Source: Streptomyces sp. NBC_01283
Lineage (GTDB): Bacteria; Actinomycetota; Actinomycetes; Streptomycetales; Streptomycetaceae
Length of the DNA stretch: 64,000 nucleotides
Assembly (NCBI RefSeq): GCF_041435335.1
Contig: NZ_CP108430.1
Coordinates: forward strand, 62,001 to 126,000
Direction of reading: 5' to 3'
Position numbers and translations under genes: made by a program. The notes beneath the pieces were generated by a model, which saw only the letters and a program-made list of their open reading frames with translations, searched no databases and was not told where the DNA came from. Positions 9,360 to 17,599 of the stretch are shown in pieces (position 1 is the stretch's first letter; every line of letters begins with the position of its first letter).

Positions 9360-10661
9360 GTGCGCGTCCTGATCGTGTCCTGGCCCTGGAGGACTCACTT
9401 CCAGCCGATGGTCCCGTTGGGCTGGGCACTGCAGGCCGCGGGGCACGAGGTGCGTGTCTCGAGCAGCCCGGACCTGACCGAGTCCCTGACCGCGTCGGGC
9501 CTGATGGCGGTTCCGGTCGGGCCCCCCGATGTCCTGAAGAAGATGTACGAGCAGTTCACCGAGGAACAGGTGGAGCTCGTGCGGACCCTGGAGCAGCTCG
9601 GATCGAGGGACGACTTCTTCTTCGATTTCGCCTTGAACACCGAGGAGGCGCTGACCTGGGACCGGCTGCGCCTGAGAACGCGGTATTTCACGGAGATCCT
9701 CAAGGGCGTGAACGACGCGATGGTCGAGGAGTTGGTCGACTACTGCCGCTGGTGGAAGCCGGACCTGGTGGTATGGGAGTGGATGAGCCACGCGGGGCCG
9801 ATCGTGGCCCGCGCGACAGGCGCGGCCAGCGCGCGCATTCGCTCCGAGATCGATGTCGACGCCTGGTCCCGGCGCGCCTTCCTCCAGCTCCGCGAACAGC
9901 AGGCACCCGAGGAGCGAGAGGACGCACTGGCGGATTGGCTGGGGCGTTGGGCGGAGAAGTTCGGGAAGTCGTACTCCGAGGAGATGGTGACCGGACACTT
10001 CACCATCGAGCACATGCTGGGTTCCATGCGGCTGGAATCGGATGTGCCGCACATACCCCTGCGCTATGTCTCCTACCACGGGCCCGCCGTCGTGACCCAA
10101 TGGGCCCGCCGCCCCCCGCAGAAGCCGCGCGTTCTGGCCACCTTCGGGATCAGCCAGAACAAGGGAAGGGAATACCAGGCCGTTTCCGTCAGGCAGTTAC
10201 AGCAGATACTCGACTCCCTGGCCGATCTGGATATCGAACTGGTGGTGACGGCACCGGAAAAAGTCCGGAGAAATCTGAAGCGGGTTCCCTCCAATGCGAT
10301 GCTGACGGAGTTCGTCCCCTTGCACGCGGTGGTCCCCACGTGCTCAGCTGTGATCCATCACGGCGGGATTCCCGCATTCATGGAGTCGATCGCCAACGGC
10401 GTTCCGCAGTTGATGGTCGGCCGGGTTGTCGGTGACATCGACCTGCGTGCCCCGCTGTTGGAGGAGGCCCAGGGAGGCCTCTACATATCAAGGCCGCACT
10501 TGTCCGGGGAGCGGGTCCGCGAGTGCCTGGTGCGGCTGCTGGAGGAGCCGGCGTTCCGGGAGGGCGCCGACAGGCTGCGCAGGGAACAGGCCACGCAGCC
10601 GACACCCAGCGAACTGGTCCCCGAACTGGAAAAGCTCTCGGCCCGCTATCGCTCCCGCTGA
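9360..10661 (+). CDS. GT-B glycosyltransferase (GT1 family, antibiotic type)
   Basis: A 433-residue protein that starts MRVLIVSWPWRTHFQPMVPL, the classic N-terminus of natural-product glycosyltransferases that use NDP-deoxysugars. The C-terminal half has the donor-site IHHGGIPAFMESIANGVPQL motif. The usual Asp-Gln after it is not obvious (GRVVGDIDLRAPLLEE), so the donor pocket is divergent. The GTG start at 9360 has GGAGGAG about 10 nt upstream. Codon 280 is TTA (10197-10199), so translation probably depends on bldA tRNA-Leu. It is the first gene of the type II PKS operon and is expected to attach the sugar made with the dehydratase next door. The acceptor is unknown. Confidence 0.9.
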   Translation: MRVLIVSWPWRTHFQPMVPLGWALQAAGHEVRVSSSPDLTESLTASGLMAVPVGPPDVLKKMYEQFTEEQVELVRTLEQLGSRDDFFFDFALNTEEALTWDRLRLRTRYFTEILKGVNDAMVEELVDYCRWWKPDLVVWEWMSHAGPIVARATGAASARIRSEIDVDAWSRRAFLQLREQQAPEEREDALADWLGRWAEKFGKSYSEEMVTGHFTIEHMLGSMRLESDVPHIPLRYVSYHGPAVVTQWARRPPQKPRVLATFGISQNKGREYQAVSVRQLQQILDSLADLDIELVVTAPEKVRRNLKRVPSNAMLTEFVPLHAVVPTCSAVIHHGGIPAFMESIANGVPQLMVGRVVGDIDLRAPLLEEAQGGLYISRPHLSGERVRECLVRLLEEPAFREGADRLRREQATQPTPSELVPELEKLSARYRSR

Positions 10662-10704
10662 GCCCGTCTCGTCCTGCTCTTGGCACCCAAGGAGGAACCT
10701 CACC

Positions 10705-10947
10705 ATGCTGTCAGATCGAATGGCGGAGCTGCGGGACATGGCAGCGGACATCTTCACCGTGGAACCCGAAGAAGTGGAGCGGGCCGCCAGCTTCACCGAA
10801 GACCTGGGCGCCGACTCGCTGCTGGCTGTCGAGCTGCTGAGCCGGATCGAGCAGCGGTACGACGTCATGATCGACGCGAGCGACCTGGAGAAGATGACCG
10901 ATCTCCATTCCACGTACAAGGTCGTGGCCGACGCGGCGGGATGGTAG
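10705..10947 (+). CDS. Acyl carrier protein (type II PKS)
   Basis: An 80-residue carrier with the phosphopantetheine Ser in LGADSLLAVEL, flanked by the usual helix I and helix III acidic positions. The ATG start at 10705 has a strong AAGGAGGAA site. It lies 43 nt after the glycosyltransferase gene, and its stop codon overlaps the KS start. It should carry the growing chain of the KS/CLF pair. It is one of two ACPs in the operon; one may load the starter and the other support extension. Confidence 0.93.
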   Translation: MLSDRMAELRDMAADIFTVEPEEVERAASFTEDLGADSLLAVELLSRIEQRYDVMIDASDLEKMTDLHSTYKVVADAAGW

Positions 10948-12158
10948 TCGCAGTGCACCGAGTGGTCATCACCGGCCTCGGGCCGGTGTCGAGCATCGGG
11001 ATCGGAGCGGACGGTTTCTGCCATGCCGTGCGGGCGGGGAAGAGCGGGATCTCGCGGATCTCCTCGTTCGACGTGTCGGGGTTCGAGCACCAGATGGCAG
11101 GTGAGGTGGCGGACTTCGACGCCGGGAAACTGATCACCCGGCTGAACGTCGCCGACTGGGGACGGGCCTCGCTCTTCGCCGCGGCCGCTGCCCGCCTGGC
11201 GGCGGACGACGCCGGCATCCAGGACTTCGGCGATGACGCCGCCGTCCTCATGGGAACGACGTCGGGCGAGATTCCGAACGTCGTGGCGATGACCGAGTCC
11301 TGGTACCTGAACGGTCCGGCGACCCCTGACGGCACGCTCGCCGCGCAACTGCCCGCCGGCCGCCTGGCCCTGGCGGCCGCTCAGGAGGTCGGTGCCACGG
11401 GCGAGACGATGACGTTCTCGGCCGCGTGCGCGGCGGCCAACTGCGCCATCGGCTACGCGTACGACCTTGTCAGCTCCGGAGAGGTCCCCGTCGCCGTGGC
11501 CGGTGGCGCCGACGCGGTGAGCCGGTTCACCCATGCCGCGTTCAACCGGCTGGGCGCCCTCGCGAAGGACACCTGCCGGCCCTTCGACCGGGAACGGGAC
11601 GGCATGCTGACGGCGGAGGGCGGTGCGGCGCTGGTCCTGGAGACCCTGAACGGCGCGATCGAACGGGGTGCCCGTATCTATGCCGAGGTGCTGGGATATG
11701 CGGTCAGCTGCGATGCCTACCATCCCTCGGCGCCGGAGCCGAAGAGCATCGCGCGGACCATGGACAGCGCGCTGCGGCGCTCCGGTGTGACGCCGGACGA
11801 GGTCGACTACATCTGCGCGCACGGTACGGGCACTCGGCTCAACGACCGGGTGGAGGCACAGGCCATCCGCAGTGTGTACGGCGAGACGACGCCACCGGTC
11901 AGCTCCCTCAAGTCCATGCTGGGGCACACCATGGGGGCGGCCAGTGGCTTCGGCAGCATCGCCTGCGCACTGGCAATGAGCAGGGGCTTCATCCCGCCCA
12001 CCATCAACCATCGCCACTCGGATCCGGAACTGGACGGCATCGATCCCGTTGCCGGCACCGCCCGGGAGGCGACCGTTCGCGTGGCCCAGAACAACGCCTT
12101 CGGTTTCGGCGGCAACAACGCCATCGTCCTCTTCGGGAGTGCTCCATGCACATCGTGA
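10941..12158 (+). CDS. Type II PKS ketosynthase alpha subunit
   Basis: A beta-ketoacyl synthase of 405 residues with an intact catalytic triad: Cys in AACAAANCAIG, His in CAHGTGTRLND and His in LGHTMGAASG. The C-terminal NAFGFGGNN motif is present. The ATG at 10941 overlaps the ACP stop; a GTG at 10953 is an alternative and neither has a good ribosome site, consistent with translational coupling. It is followed with overlap by a CLF. With the dehydratases and ketoreductase nearby it fits the highly-reducing type II PKSs that make polyene chains rather than aromatic polyketides. No cyclase or aromatase gene is present. Confidence 0.93.
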   Translation: MVVAVHRVVITGLGPVSSIGIGADGFCHAVRAGKSGISRISSFDVSGFEHQMAGEVADFDAGKLITRLNVADWGRASLFAAAAARLAADDAGIQDFGDDAAVLMGTTSGEIPNVVAMTESWYLNGPATPDGTLAAQLPAGRLALAAAQEVGATGETMTFSAACAAANCAIGYAYDLVSSGEVPVAVAGGADAVSRFTHAAFNRLGALAKDTCRPFDRERDGMLTAEGGAALVLETLNGAIERGARIYAEVLGYAVSCDAYHPSAPEPKSIARTMDSALRRSGVTPDEVDYICAHGTGTRLNDRVEAQAIRSVYGETTPPVSSLKSMLGHTMGAASGFGSIACALAMSRGFIPPTINHRHSDPELDGIDPVAGTAREATVRVAQNNAFGFGGNNAIVLFGSAPCTS

Positions 12159-13135
12159 TCTCGGGCCGGGGGACCATCTGGCCGGATCCCGTCCCCCAGG
12201 CGCACACTCCGCCGTCCGGACCGGCCTTCACCGTCGGCTCCTTCGACGGTGAGGCAGTGCTCGGCCGCAGAACCGCTCAATACAACCACCGCAGTGCCCA
12301 GTTGGCCATGGTCGCCTGCGGCAGGGCGCTCGATGACGCGGGCCTGCGGGTGACCGACGAGAACCGTGATCGCATCGGCGTCACGCTGGGCACGGCAGCG
12401 GGCAGCGTCACCGGCATGGTCGAGTTCGGCATGGACACCTTCTCCCAGCCGCGTCCGCATATGGTGGCCGCCGCCAAGTCCTCCCACTGCGTGCTCAGTT
12501 CGCCGGCGGGAGCAGCGGCCATCGTCTATGGCCTCCGGGGCGCCAACGCGACGGTCACCGCCGGGCCGGCGACCGGCCTTGCCGTGCTGCGCCATGCCGT
12601 GGTCATGCTGAGGGCCGGGCACACCGACGCGGTGCTCGCCGCCGCCTCGGAGGAATTCACCGGACCGACTTCATGGCTCGCCCGGGCGGCCCGCGGCCAG
12701 CAGGTCCAGGGCGAGGGCGCGGCCGCTTTCGTGCTGGAGGGCAGGGACTCGGCCCGGGCCGCCGGCCGGAAGGCGCTCGCGGCGGTCGCCGCCGTGGGCG
12801 TGCGGGCGGTTGCCGGCTTCTCCGCCGGGCAGTTCACCGACTCGCTCGCCCGAGCGCTGGGACGGGCGGGCGTGTCCGCGCCGGAGGTGTCGGCGGTGGC
12901 CTTCCGTCACACGGGTGTCCACGAGGTGGACGAGGCTCAGCGCAGCGGACTTGTCCAAGCCCTGCCCGAGGCGAGGCAAGTCAGCGATGAGGAGCGGATC
13001 GGGGACTGCTACAGCGCCCACGCGCTGCTTCAGCTCGCGGGGCTCCTGGACGAGGCGACGCTGCCTGCCGTCATCGTCGCGGCGGATCCTGACGGCCTGC
13101 TGTCGGTCGCCGTACTGAAGGGCGTCCCGGAGTGA
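12146..13135 (+). CDS. Chain-length factor (KS-beta)
   Basis: A 329-residue thiolase-fold protein that overlaps the KS-alpha gene by 13 nt. The position of the catalytic Cys is occupied by LSSPAGAAAIVYG, and the two active-site His motifs are not recognisable, so it is catalytically dead like other CLFs. It is about 80 residues shorter than a usual CLF, mainly in the C-terminal half. With KS-alpha it should form the heterodimer that sets chain length. The weak conservation at the C-terminal half is typical of CLFs from polyene-type systems. Confidence 0.85.
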   Translation: MHIVISGRGTIWPDPVPQAHTPPSGPAFTVGSFDGEAVLGRRTAQYNHRSAQLAMVACGRALDDAGLRVTDENRDRIGVTLGTAAGSVTGMVEFGMDTFSQPRPHMVAAAKSSHCVLSSPAGAAAIVYGLRGANATVTAGPATGLAVLRHAVVMLRAGHTDAVLAAASEEFTGPTSWLARAARGQQVQGEGAAAFVLEGRDSARAAGRKALAAVAAVGVRAVAGFSAGQFTDSLARALGRAGVSAPEVSAVAFRHTGVHEVDEAQRSGLVQALPEARQVSDEERIGDCYSAHALLQLAGLLDEATLPAVIVAADPDGLLSVAVLKGVPE

Positions 13136-13174
13136 GCCGCACATCGTATGGACGGCACTCGGCGGGGAGACACT

Positions 13175-14791
13175 GTGGAACTTCATGACCCCACGGCGGA
13201 CAACCTCTGCCAGTACCTCCTGGCTCCCGCCGCCCGTACACCGGACAAGGCCGCCGTGGTGGAACCCGACGAGACCGGGACGCTCACCGAGGTCTCGTAC
13301 CGGCAACTCAGCGCGCTCGTGGAGGAGTACACCCGAGCCCTGGAGCCGCTCGGCCTCGATGTCGGCGACCGGGTCGTTGTGGAAGCACACAGCTGCGCGG
13401 CGGCGGTGGCGCTGCTGCTCGCCTGCGCCAAGCTGGGTCTGCCGTTCGTCCCGGTCAGTCCGCAGACTCCCGACAACCGCCTCCTGGCGATTCTGAAGTC
13501 GGTCGAGCCGGCACTCCACGTCCGGGCGGACGGCCTGGACCGGCGTGACCTGCCGTGGGCCGGTGGCACCGCGCGCTTCGGGCGAAGCGGGTTGACGACG
13601 GAACAGCCGCCGGCGCGCCGGACGCGGCGACGCCGGCGGGTACTCGCCGTCGACACGGCCTACATCATCTTCACATCCGGGTCGACCGGGCGTCCCAAGG
13701 GCGTGGTGATGAGCCATCGGGCGATCGTCACGTTCCTGCGCGCAGTGATCGCTGACGGACTGGTGAGCGACACCGACCGGGTCGCCAGCACCTCTCCGCT
13801 CCCGTTCGATTTCGCGCTCTTCGGGATCGGCATCGCTCTCGGGAGCGGTGCGACCCTGGTGCCGGTGGGACGCGAGTACCTCGACTCGCCCCGGCGCATG
13901 GTCAACTTCCTTCGTGACGCCGACGTCACCCAGGTCCATGGCGTGCCCTCGCTGTGGCGTCCGGTCCTGCGCCACGATCCGGAGCTGCTGAAGCGGCTGG
14001 ACAAGGTGCGCTCGGTGGTCTTCGCCGGCGAGGGCTTCCCCCTTGCCGAACTGCGTCGGCTCCAGGAGATGCTGGCCGGCACCCGCCTGGTCAACGGCTA
14101 CGGCGCGACCGAGTCGATGGCCGCCTCGTTCACCGACGTGCCCGACCCGCTGCCCGCGCGACAGCAGACGCTGTCGATCGGGCGCGCCCACCGTGGAGCC
14201 GAGATGACTCTGGTGGACACGGCCGGACGTGTGGTGACGCAGCCAGGGGTGGTCGCAGAGATCCATCTGCGCAGCCCCGCACTGTTCAGCGGCTACTGGG
14301 ACGACCCTGGGGCCACCGCCCAGGTGCTGGTTCCCGACCCGCTGGACCCGCGGCACGGGCAGGCGGTGCTCCGCACCGGCGATCTGGCCTACCTGGACGA
14401 GAAAGACGAACTGTACTTCGTCGGCCGCGCCGACTCCCAGGTGCAGATCCGCGGCCACAGGGTCGAACTGGGCGAAGTGGAGGGCGTTCTGGCCCGGCTG
14501 CCTGCCGTGACGTCGGCTGCCGCCACCCTCGTGCCGCGCGGCGGCGACCACGTACTGATGGCAGGCATCGTGCTGGACGACACAACGGCGCCGTTCGACG
14601 AGGACGCAGCGCTCGCCTTCTGCGCCCAGGAGCTGTCGGCCTATATGACGCCGCGCCGGATTCGGCCCCTGGCCGATCTTCCCCTGACCGAGAACGGCAA
14701 GGTCGACCGGGTGCTGCTCGCACGCCTTGTGACCACCGCTGTGCCCTACGGGCCCACTGACATCGATCCGACACTGAGGAGCCCTGTATGA
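13175..14791 (+). CDS. Stand-alone adenylation enzyme (aryl or beta-amino acid activating)
   Basis: An ANL-superfamily enzyme of 538 residues without a carrier domain. Core motifs: [16 protein letters not shown] (A3), NGYGATES (A5), RTGDLAYLDEKDELYFVGR (A7), QIRGHRVELGEVE (A8) and LTENGKVDR with the catalytic Lys (A10). GTG at 13175 has GGGGAGA just upstream and is preferred over ATG 13148. The Asp that binds a substrate amino group is kept (PFDFALFG), which favours an amino acid substrate over a plain carboxylic acid. My hand-read pocket is D-F-F-H-V-A-G-A-A-K. It overlaps the MIO enzyme gene by 4 nt (ATGA). The likely role is to activate the product of that enzyme (beta-Phe, or a cinnamate) and load an ACP, as AdmJ does in andrimid biosynthesis. 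Confidence 0.85.
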   Translation: MELHDPTADNLCQYLLAPAARTPDKAAVVEPDETGTLTEVSYRQLSALVEEYTRALEPLGLDVGDRVVVEAHSCAAAVALLLACAKLGLPFVPVSPQTPDNRLLAILKSVEPALHVRADGLDRRDLPWAGGTARFGRSGLTTEQPPARRTRRRRRVLAVDTAYIIFTSGSTGRPKGVVMSHRAIVTFLRAVIADGLVSDTDRVASTSPLPFDFALFGIGIALGSGATLVPVGREYLDSPRRMVNFLRDADVTQVHGVPSLWRPVLRHDPELLKRLDKVRSVVFAGEGFPLAELRRLQEMLAGTRLVNGYGATESMAASFTDVPDPLPARQQTLSIGRAHRGAEMTLVDTAGRVVTQPGVVAEIHLRSPALFSGYWDDPGATAQVLVPDPLDPRHGQAVLRTGDLAYLDEKDELYFVGRADSQVQIRGHRVELGEVEGVLARLPAVTSAAATLVPRGGDHVLMAGIVLDDTTAPFDEDAALAFCAQELSAYMTPRRIRPLADLPLTENGKVDRVLLARLVTTAVPYGPTDIDPTLRSPV

Positions 14792-16344
14792 CGTACACCC
14801 TGTCCCTGGACCGCCGCGTACGGCTGGCGGACATCGAGTCGATCGCCGCCGCACAGGGCCCCGGGCTGGCCCTGGACGGTGCCGTGCGCGAGCGAGTCGA
14901 CGCCTCCCGGCGCACGCTGGAAAAGTTCGTGGCGGACGGCCGGATCATCTACGGCGTCACCACCAGCATGGGGGGTTTCGTCGACTGGCTCGTACCCGTT
15001 TCCATGGCACGCCAGCTGCAGGAGAACCTGCTCAACGCGGTGGCGACCAACGTGGGCGAACGCCTGGACGACGTCACCGTCCGCGCGATCATGGTGTCCC
15101 GCATCGCATCGCTCTCCCGTGGCAACTCGGCCATTTCCCTGGCCAACCTGGACAAGTTCATCGCGGTGGTGAACGCGGGAATCGTGCCCTGCGTACCGCA
15201 GAAGGGCTCCCTGGGCACCAGCGGCGACCTCGGCCCGCTCGCCGCCATCGCGCTGGTCTGCATAGGCCAGTGGAAGGCGCGGCTGGGCGGCGAGGTCCTG
15301 CCGGGCGCCGAGGCGCTGCGCCGGGCAGGCATCGCTCCGATGGAGCTGAGCTTCAAGGAGGGCCTCGCCCTCATCAACGGCACCTCGGGGATGGTCGGCC
15401 TGGGCTCGCTCAATGTGCAGCAGGCCCGTCGGCTCCTGCAGTCGTACCTGCTCATCTCGGCGCTCTCCGTGGAAGCGCTGGGGGGCAAGACCAAGCCGTT
15501 CGACCCACGGGTGCACGCACTCAAGCCGCACCGCGGACAGCGGGAGGTCGCGGACTACCTGTGGCAGACGCTGGGCGACTCCCAGCTCGCGGTCGACGAA
15601 CTCGACATCGAGCAGCTCCTCGCGGACGAGATCGCAGACACCGCGAAGGCCGGGTCCCAGTCGATCGAGGACGCCTACTCCATACGGTGCACACCCCAGA
15701 TCCTGGGACCGGTCCTGGACAGCCTGGGCACGATCGAGCAGACCGTCGAGGACGAGCTGAACTCCTCCAACGACAATCCGCTCGTCAACCCCGATGAGGC
15801 GGAGGTCTTCCACAACGGGCACTTCCACGGACAGTACGTGTCCATGGCGATGGACCACCTGGTGATCGCCATGACGACCCTGATGAACCTCTCCAACCGC
15901 CGCGTCGACCGGTATTTGGACAAGAGCAACAGCAACGGACTGCCGCCCTTCTTGTGCCGGGAGGATCCGGGCCTGCGGCTGGGTCTGATGGGCGGGCAGT
16001 TCATGACCGCCTCGCTGACCGCGGAGACCCGGGCGATGGCGATGCCCATGTCCATCCAGTCCCTGACCACCACCGCGGACTTCCAGGACATCGTCTCGTT
16101 CGGTTTCGTCGCGGCACGCCGTGCCCGGGAGGTGCTGGACAACGTGGCCCACGTGGTGGCGTTCGAGCTCCTGTGCGCCTGCCAGGCGGTCGACATCCGC
16201 GGTACCGAGGGCCTGTCCTCGGCCACCCGCGTCCTGTACGAACGGACCCGGGAGCTGATCCCGTACCTCGACCACGACATCACGACCACCGAGTACGTGG
16301 AGGAGCTCGCCCAACGGCTGCTGACGCACCCGGGTCTGGGCTGA
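14788..16344 (+). CDS. MIO-type aromatic amino acid 2,3-aminomutase / ammonia lyase (AdmH-like)
   Basis: A 518-residue member of the HAL/PAL family. The cofactor (methylidene-imidazolone) would form from Thr-Ser-Gly in GSLGTSGDLGPLA, the variant known from the Pantoea phenylalanine aminomutase AdmH; most lyases have Ala-Ser-Gly. The catalytic Tyr loop reads YGVTTSMGGFVDW, and the other MIO-enzyme signatures are present (ELNSSNDNP, NGHFHGQYV, KSNSNGLPPFLCRED, MGGQFMTASLTAETR). From memory the whole protein matches AdmH closely, including NAVATNVG at the substrate-selecting position. It would convert L-Phe (or L-Tyr) to the beta-amino acid, releasing some cinnamate. Mutase and lyase activities cannot be separated by eye. 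The ATG start overlaps the adenylation gene and DH1 follows after 8 nt. Confidence 0.92.
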   Translation: MTYTLSLDRRVRLADIESIAAAQGPGLALDGAVRERVDASRRTLEKFVADGRIIYGVTTSMGGFVDWLVPVSMARQLQENLLNAVATNVGERLDDVTVRAIMVSRIASLSRGNSAISLANLDKFIAVVNAGIVPCVPQKGSLGTSGDLGPLAAIALVCIGQWKARLGGEVLPGAEALRRAGIAPMELSFKEGLALINGTSGMVGLGSLNVQQARRLLQSYLLISALSVEALGGKTKPFDPRVHALKPHRGQREVADYLWQTLGDSQLAVDELDIEQLLADEIADTAKAGSQSIEDAYSIRCTPQILGPVLDSLGTIEQTVEDELNSSNDNPLVNPDEAEVFHNGHFHGQYVSMAMDHLVIAMTTLMNLSNRRVDRYLDKSNSNGLPPFLCREDPGLRLGLMGGQFMTASLTAETRAMAMPMSIQSLTTTADFQDIVSFGFVAARRAREVLDNVAHVVAFELLCACQAVDIRGTEGLSSATRVLYERTRELIPYLDHDITTTEYVEELAQRLLTHPGLG

Positions 16345-16352
16345 GGACCACC

Positions 16353-16766
16353 GTGCCCGCCCCCGCGCCGAAAGCGACCATGTCCGCTCTGCCCGCGACT
16401 TGGACATGGAGCGAGCGGACACCCGACGGCACACAGGCCGTCCTGCGGCTTCCGGTGGATCTCGGCGCCCATCACATGGCCGGCCACTACCCCGGCTACC
16501 CGATTCTGCCGGGAGTGGTCGTCGTGGACTGGGTGCAGCAGGCCGTCGACAGCCTCCACGGCAGCGGCCTGCAACTGCGCCGCCTCGACCGAGCACGCTT
16601 CGTCCGGCCCCTCTTCCCGGGAGACGTACTGGAACTCACCATCCGGGTGCGCCCCCGCGAACCGGACGGTGAGGGGATCTTCGCCCATGCCCGGATAGTG
16701 CGCTCGGATCGCCGGCTGGCCGTCGAACTCGACGCCACCTTCGGACCGGTGGGGACCCATGCTTGA
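16353..16766 (+). CDS. Hot-dog fold dehydratase with FabA-like dyad (DH1)
   Basis: A 137-residue protein with AGHYPGYPILPGVVVVDWVQQ-type core: the His and, 14 residues later, an Asp match the His/Asp dyad of FabA-type 3-hydroxyacyl-ACP dehydratases. GTG 16353 has GAGG 6-7 nt upstream and sits 8 nt after the MIO gene stop. ATG 16380 lacks a ribosome site. It overlaps the next gene by 8 nt. It should dehydrate 3-hydroxyacyl-ACP intermediates made by the KS/CLF and KR, giving the conjugated double bonds. Confidence 0.82.
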   Translation: MPAPAPKATMSALPATWTWSERTPDGTQAVLRLPVDLGAHHMAGHYPGYPILPGVVVVDWVQQAVDSLHGSGLQLRRLDRARFVRPLFPGDVLELTIRVRPREPDGEGIFAHARIVRSDRRLAVELDATFGPVGTHA

Positions 16767-17214
16767 CCATGCGCAGGTGCGCGGCCTACTGCGGCAGCGT
16801 CCTCCGATGATTCTGCTCGACACCGTCGGGGAGTTCTCGCCCGCCTCGCTCGTCGCCACGAAGGCGATCACCGGCTCCGAAGGCTGTTACCGGGACCTCG
16901 CGGAGGACACGCCCCTCGCGGGCTTCGCGTACCCGCAGGCGCTCATGGTGGAGTCGTTCGGTCAGGCCTGTTCGCTTCTCTGGACGTTGGCCGGTCTCGG
17001 TCCGCCGGACCGCATCCCCTTGCTGGTCTCAGTGAGCGACCTGGCGTTCCGCTCGTCGCCCTTCCCGGGGGACGTCCTGGAACATGAGGTCCGACTCGTG
17101 CACAGTTCCAGCACCGCTTGCGAGTTCACGGGCCGGTCCCACGTGAAGGGCAACAGCGTGCTCGATGTCGGCTCCCTGCTGGTTGCTTCGCTGCCCGGCC
17201 CCTCCCCCGCGTGA
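16759..17214 (+). CDS. Hot-dog fold dehydratase-like partner lacking the catalytic His (DH2)
   Basis: A 151-residue FabZ-like protein. The N-terminus RQRPPMILLDTV corresponds to the HRYPFLLVDRV stretch of FabZ, and AYPQALMVESFGQA to FPGxxxMPGVLxxEAxAQ. The acidic residue (Glu in VESFGQA) is kept, but 14 residues before it, where FabZ has the catalytic His, there is a Thr. It overlaps DH1 by 8 nt. Paired dehydratase subunits are reported in aryl polyene type II PKSs, so I infer a DH1/DH2 heterodimer with DH2 in a structural or half-site role. Confidence 0.75.
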   Translation: MLDHAQVRGLLRQRPPMILLDTVGEFSPASLVATKAITGSEGCYRDLAEDTPLAGFAYPQALMVESFGQACSLLWTLAGLGPPDRIPLLVSVSDLAFRSSPFPGDVLEHEVRLVHSSSTACEFTGRSHVKGNSVLDVGSLLVASLPGPSPA

Positions 17215-17260
17215 GACCGCGCCCCGCACCCCCTGACCAACCCCGACCGAAGGACGGAAC

Positions 17261-17533
17261 ATGCAGGAACTCGACCACCCGGCCGTACGCATCCGATCGA
17301 TCGTCGCCGACATTCTGGACCTGAGTTTGAACGAGATCGACGACGACCAGGACTTCATCGACTCCTACCGGGCGGATTCCCTCAACCTGATCGAGATCGT
17401 CGCCCAGCTCGAGAAGTACTACCAGGTGGAGCTGCCCCTGGACGAGCTGCAACGCGCACGCTCCGTCAACGCCCTTCGGGACCTGCTCGTCAGGCTCCTG
17501 GACGGAACCCGGGTCCCGGATTCGGCGGGTTAG
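17261..17533 (+). CDS. Second acyl carrier protein
   Basis: A 90-residue carrier with the attachment Ser in RADSLNLIEIV. ATG 17261 has GAAGGA 7-12 nt upstream. It closes the plus-strand PKS operon, 46 nt after DH2, and faces the convergent ketoreductase gene. It is more divergent than the first ACP (SYRADSLN instead of DLGADSLL), which suggests a different task, for example carrying the starter loaded by the adenylation enzyme. Confidence 0.9.
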   Translation: MQELDHPAVRIRSIVADILDLSLNEIDDDQDFIDSYRADSLNLIEIVAQLEKYYQVELPLDELQRARSVNALRDLLVRLLDGTRVPDSAG

Positions 17534-17599
17534 CGGCCGACGGGCCGCCGTGCGGCTCTCCGGTGGGCCTCCACCCGTCGCTCGGGTAGAGGCAGCCGC

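Noticed and set aside
16380..16766. ATG 16380 as the start of DH1
   Set aside because: No ribosome site precedes it; GTG 16353 has GAGG at proper spacing and sits directly after the MIO gene stop.
17533..17548. Hairpin GCGGCC-GACG-GGCCGC as a terminator between ACP2 and KR
   Set aside because: Only 6 bp, common by chance at this GC content; too weak to list as a terminator.
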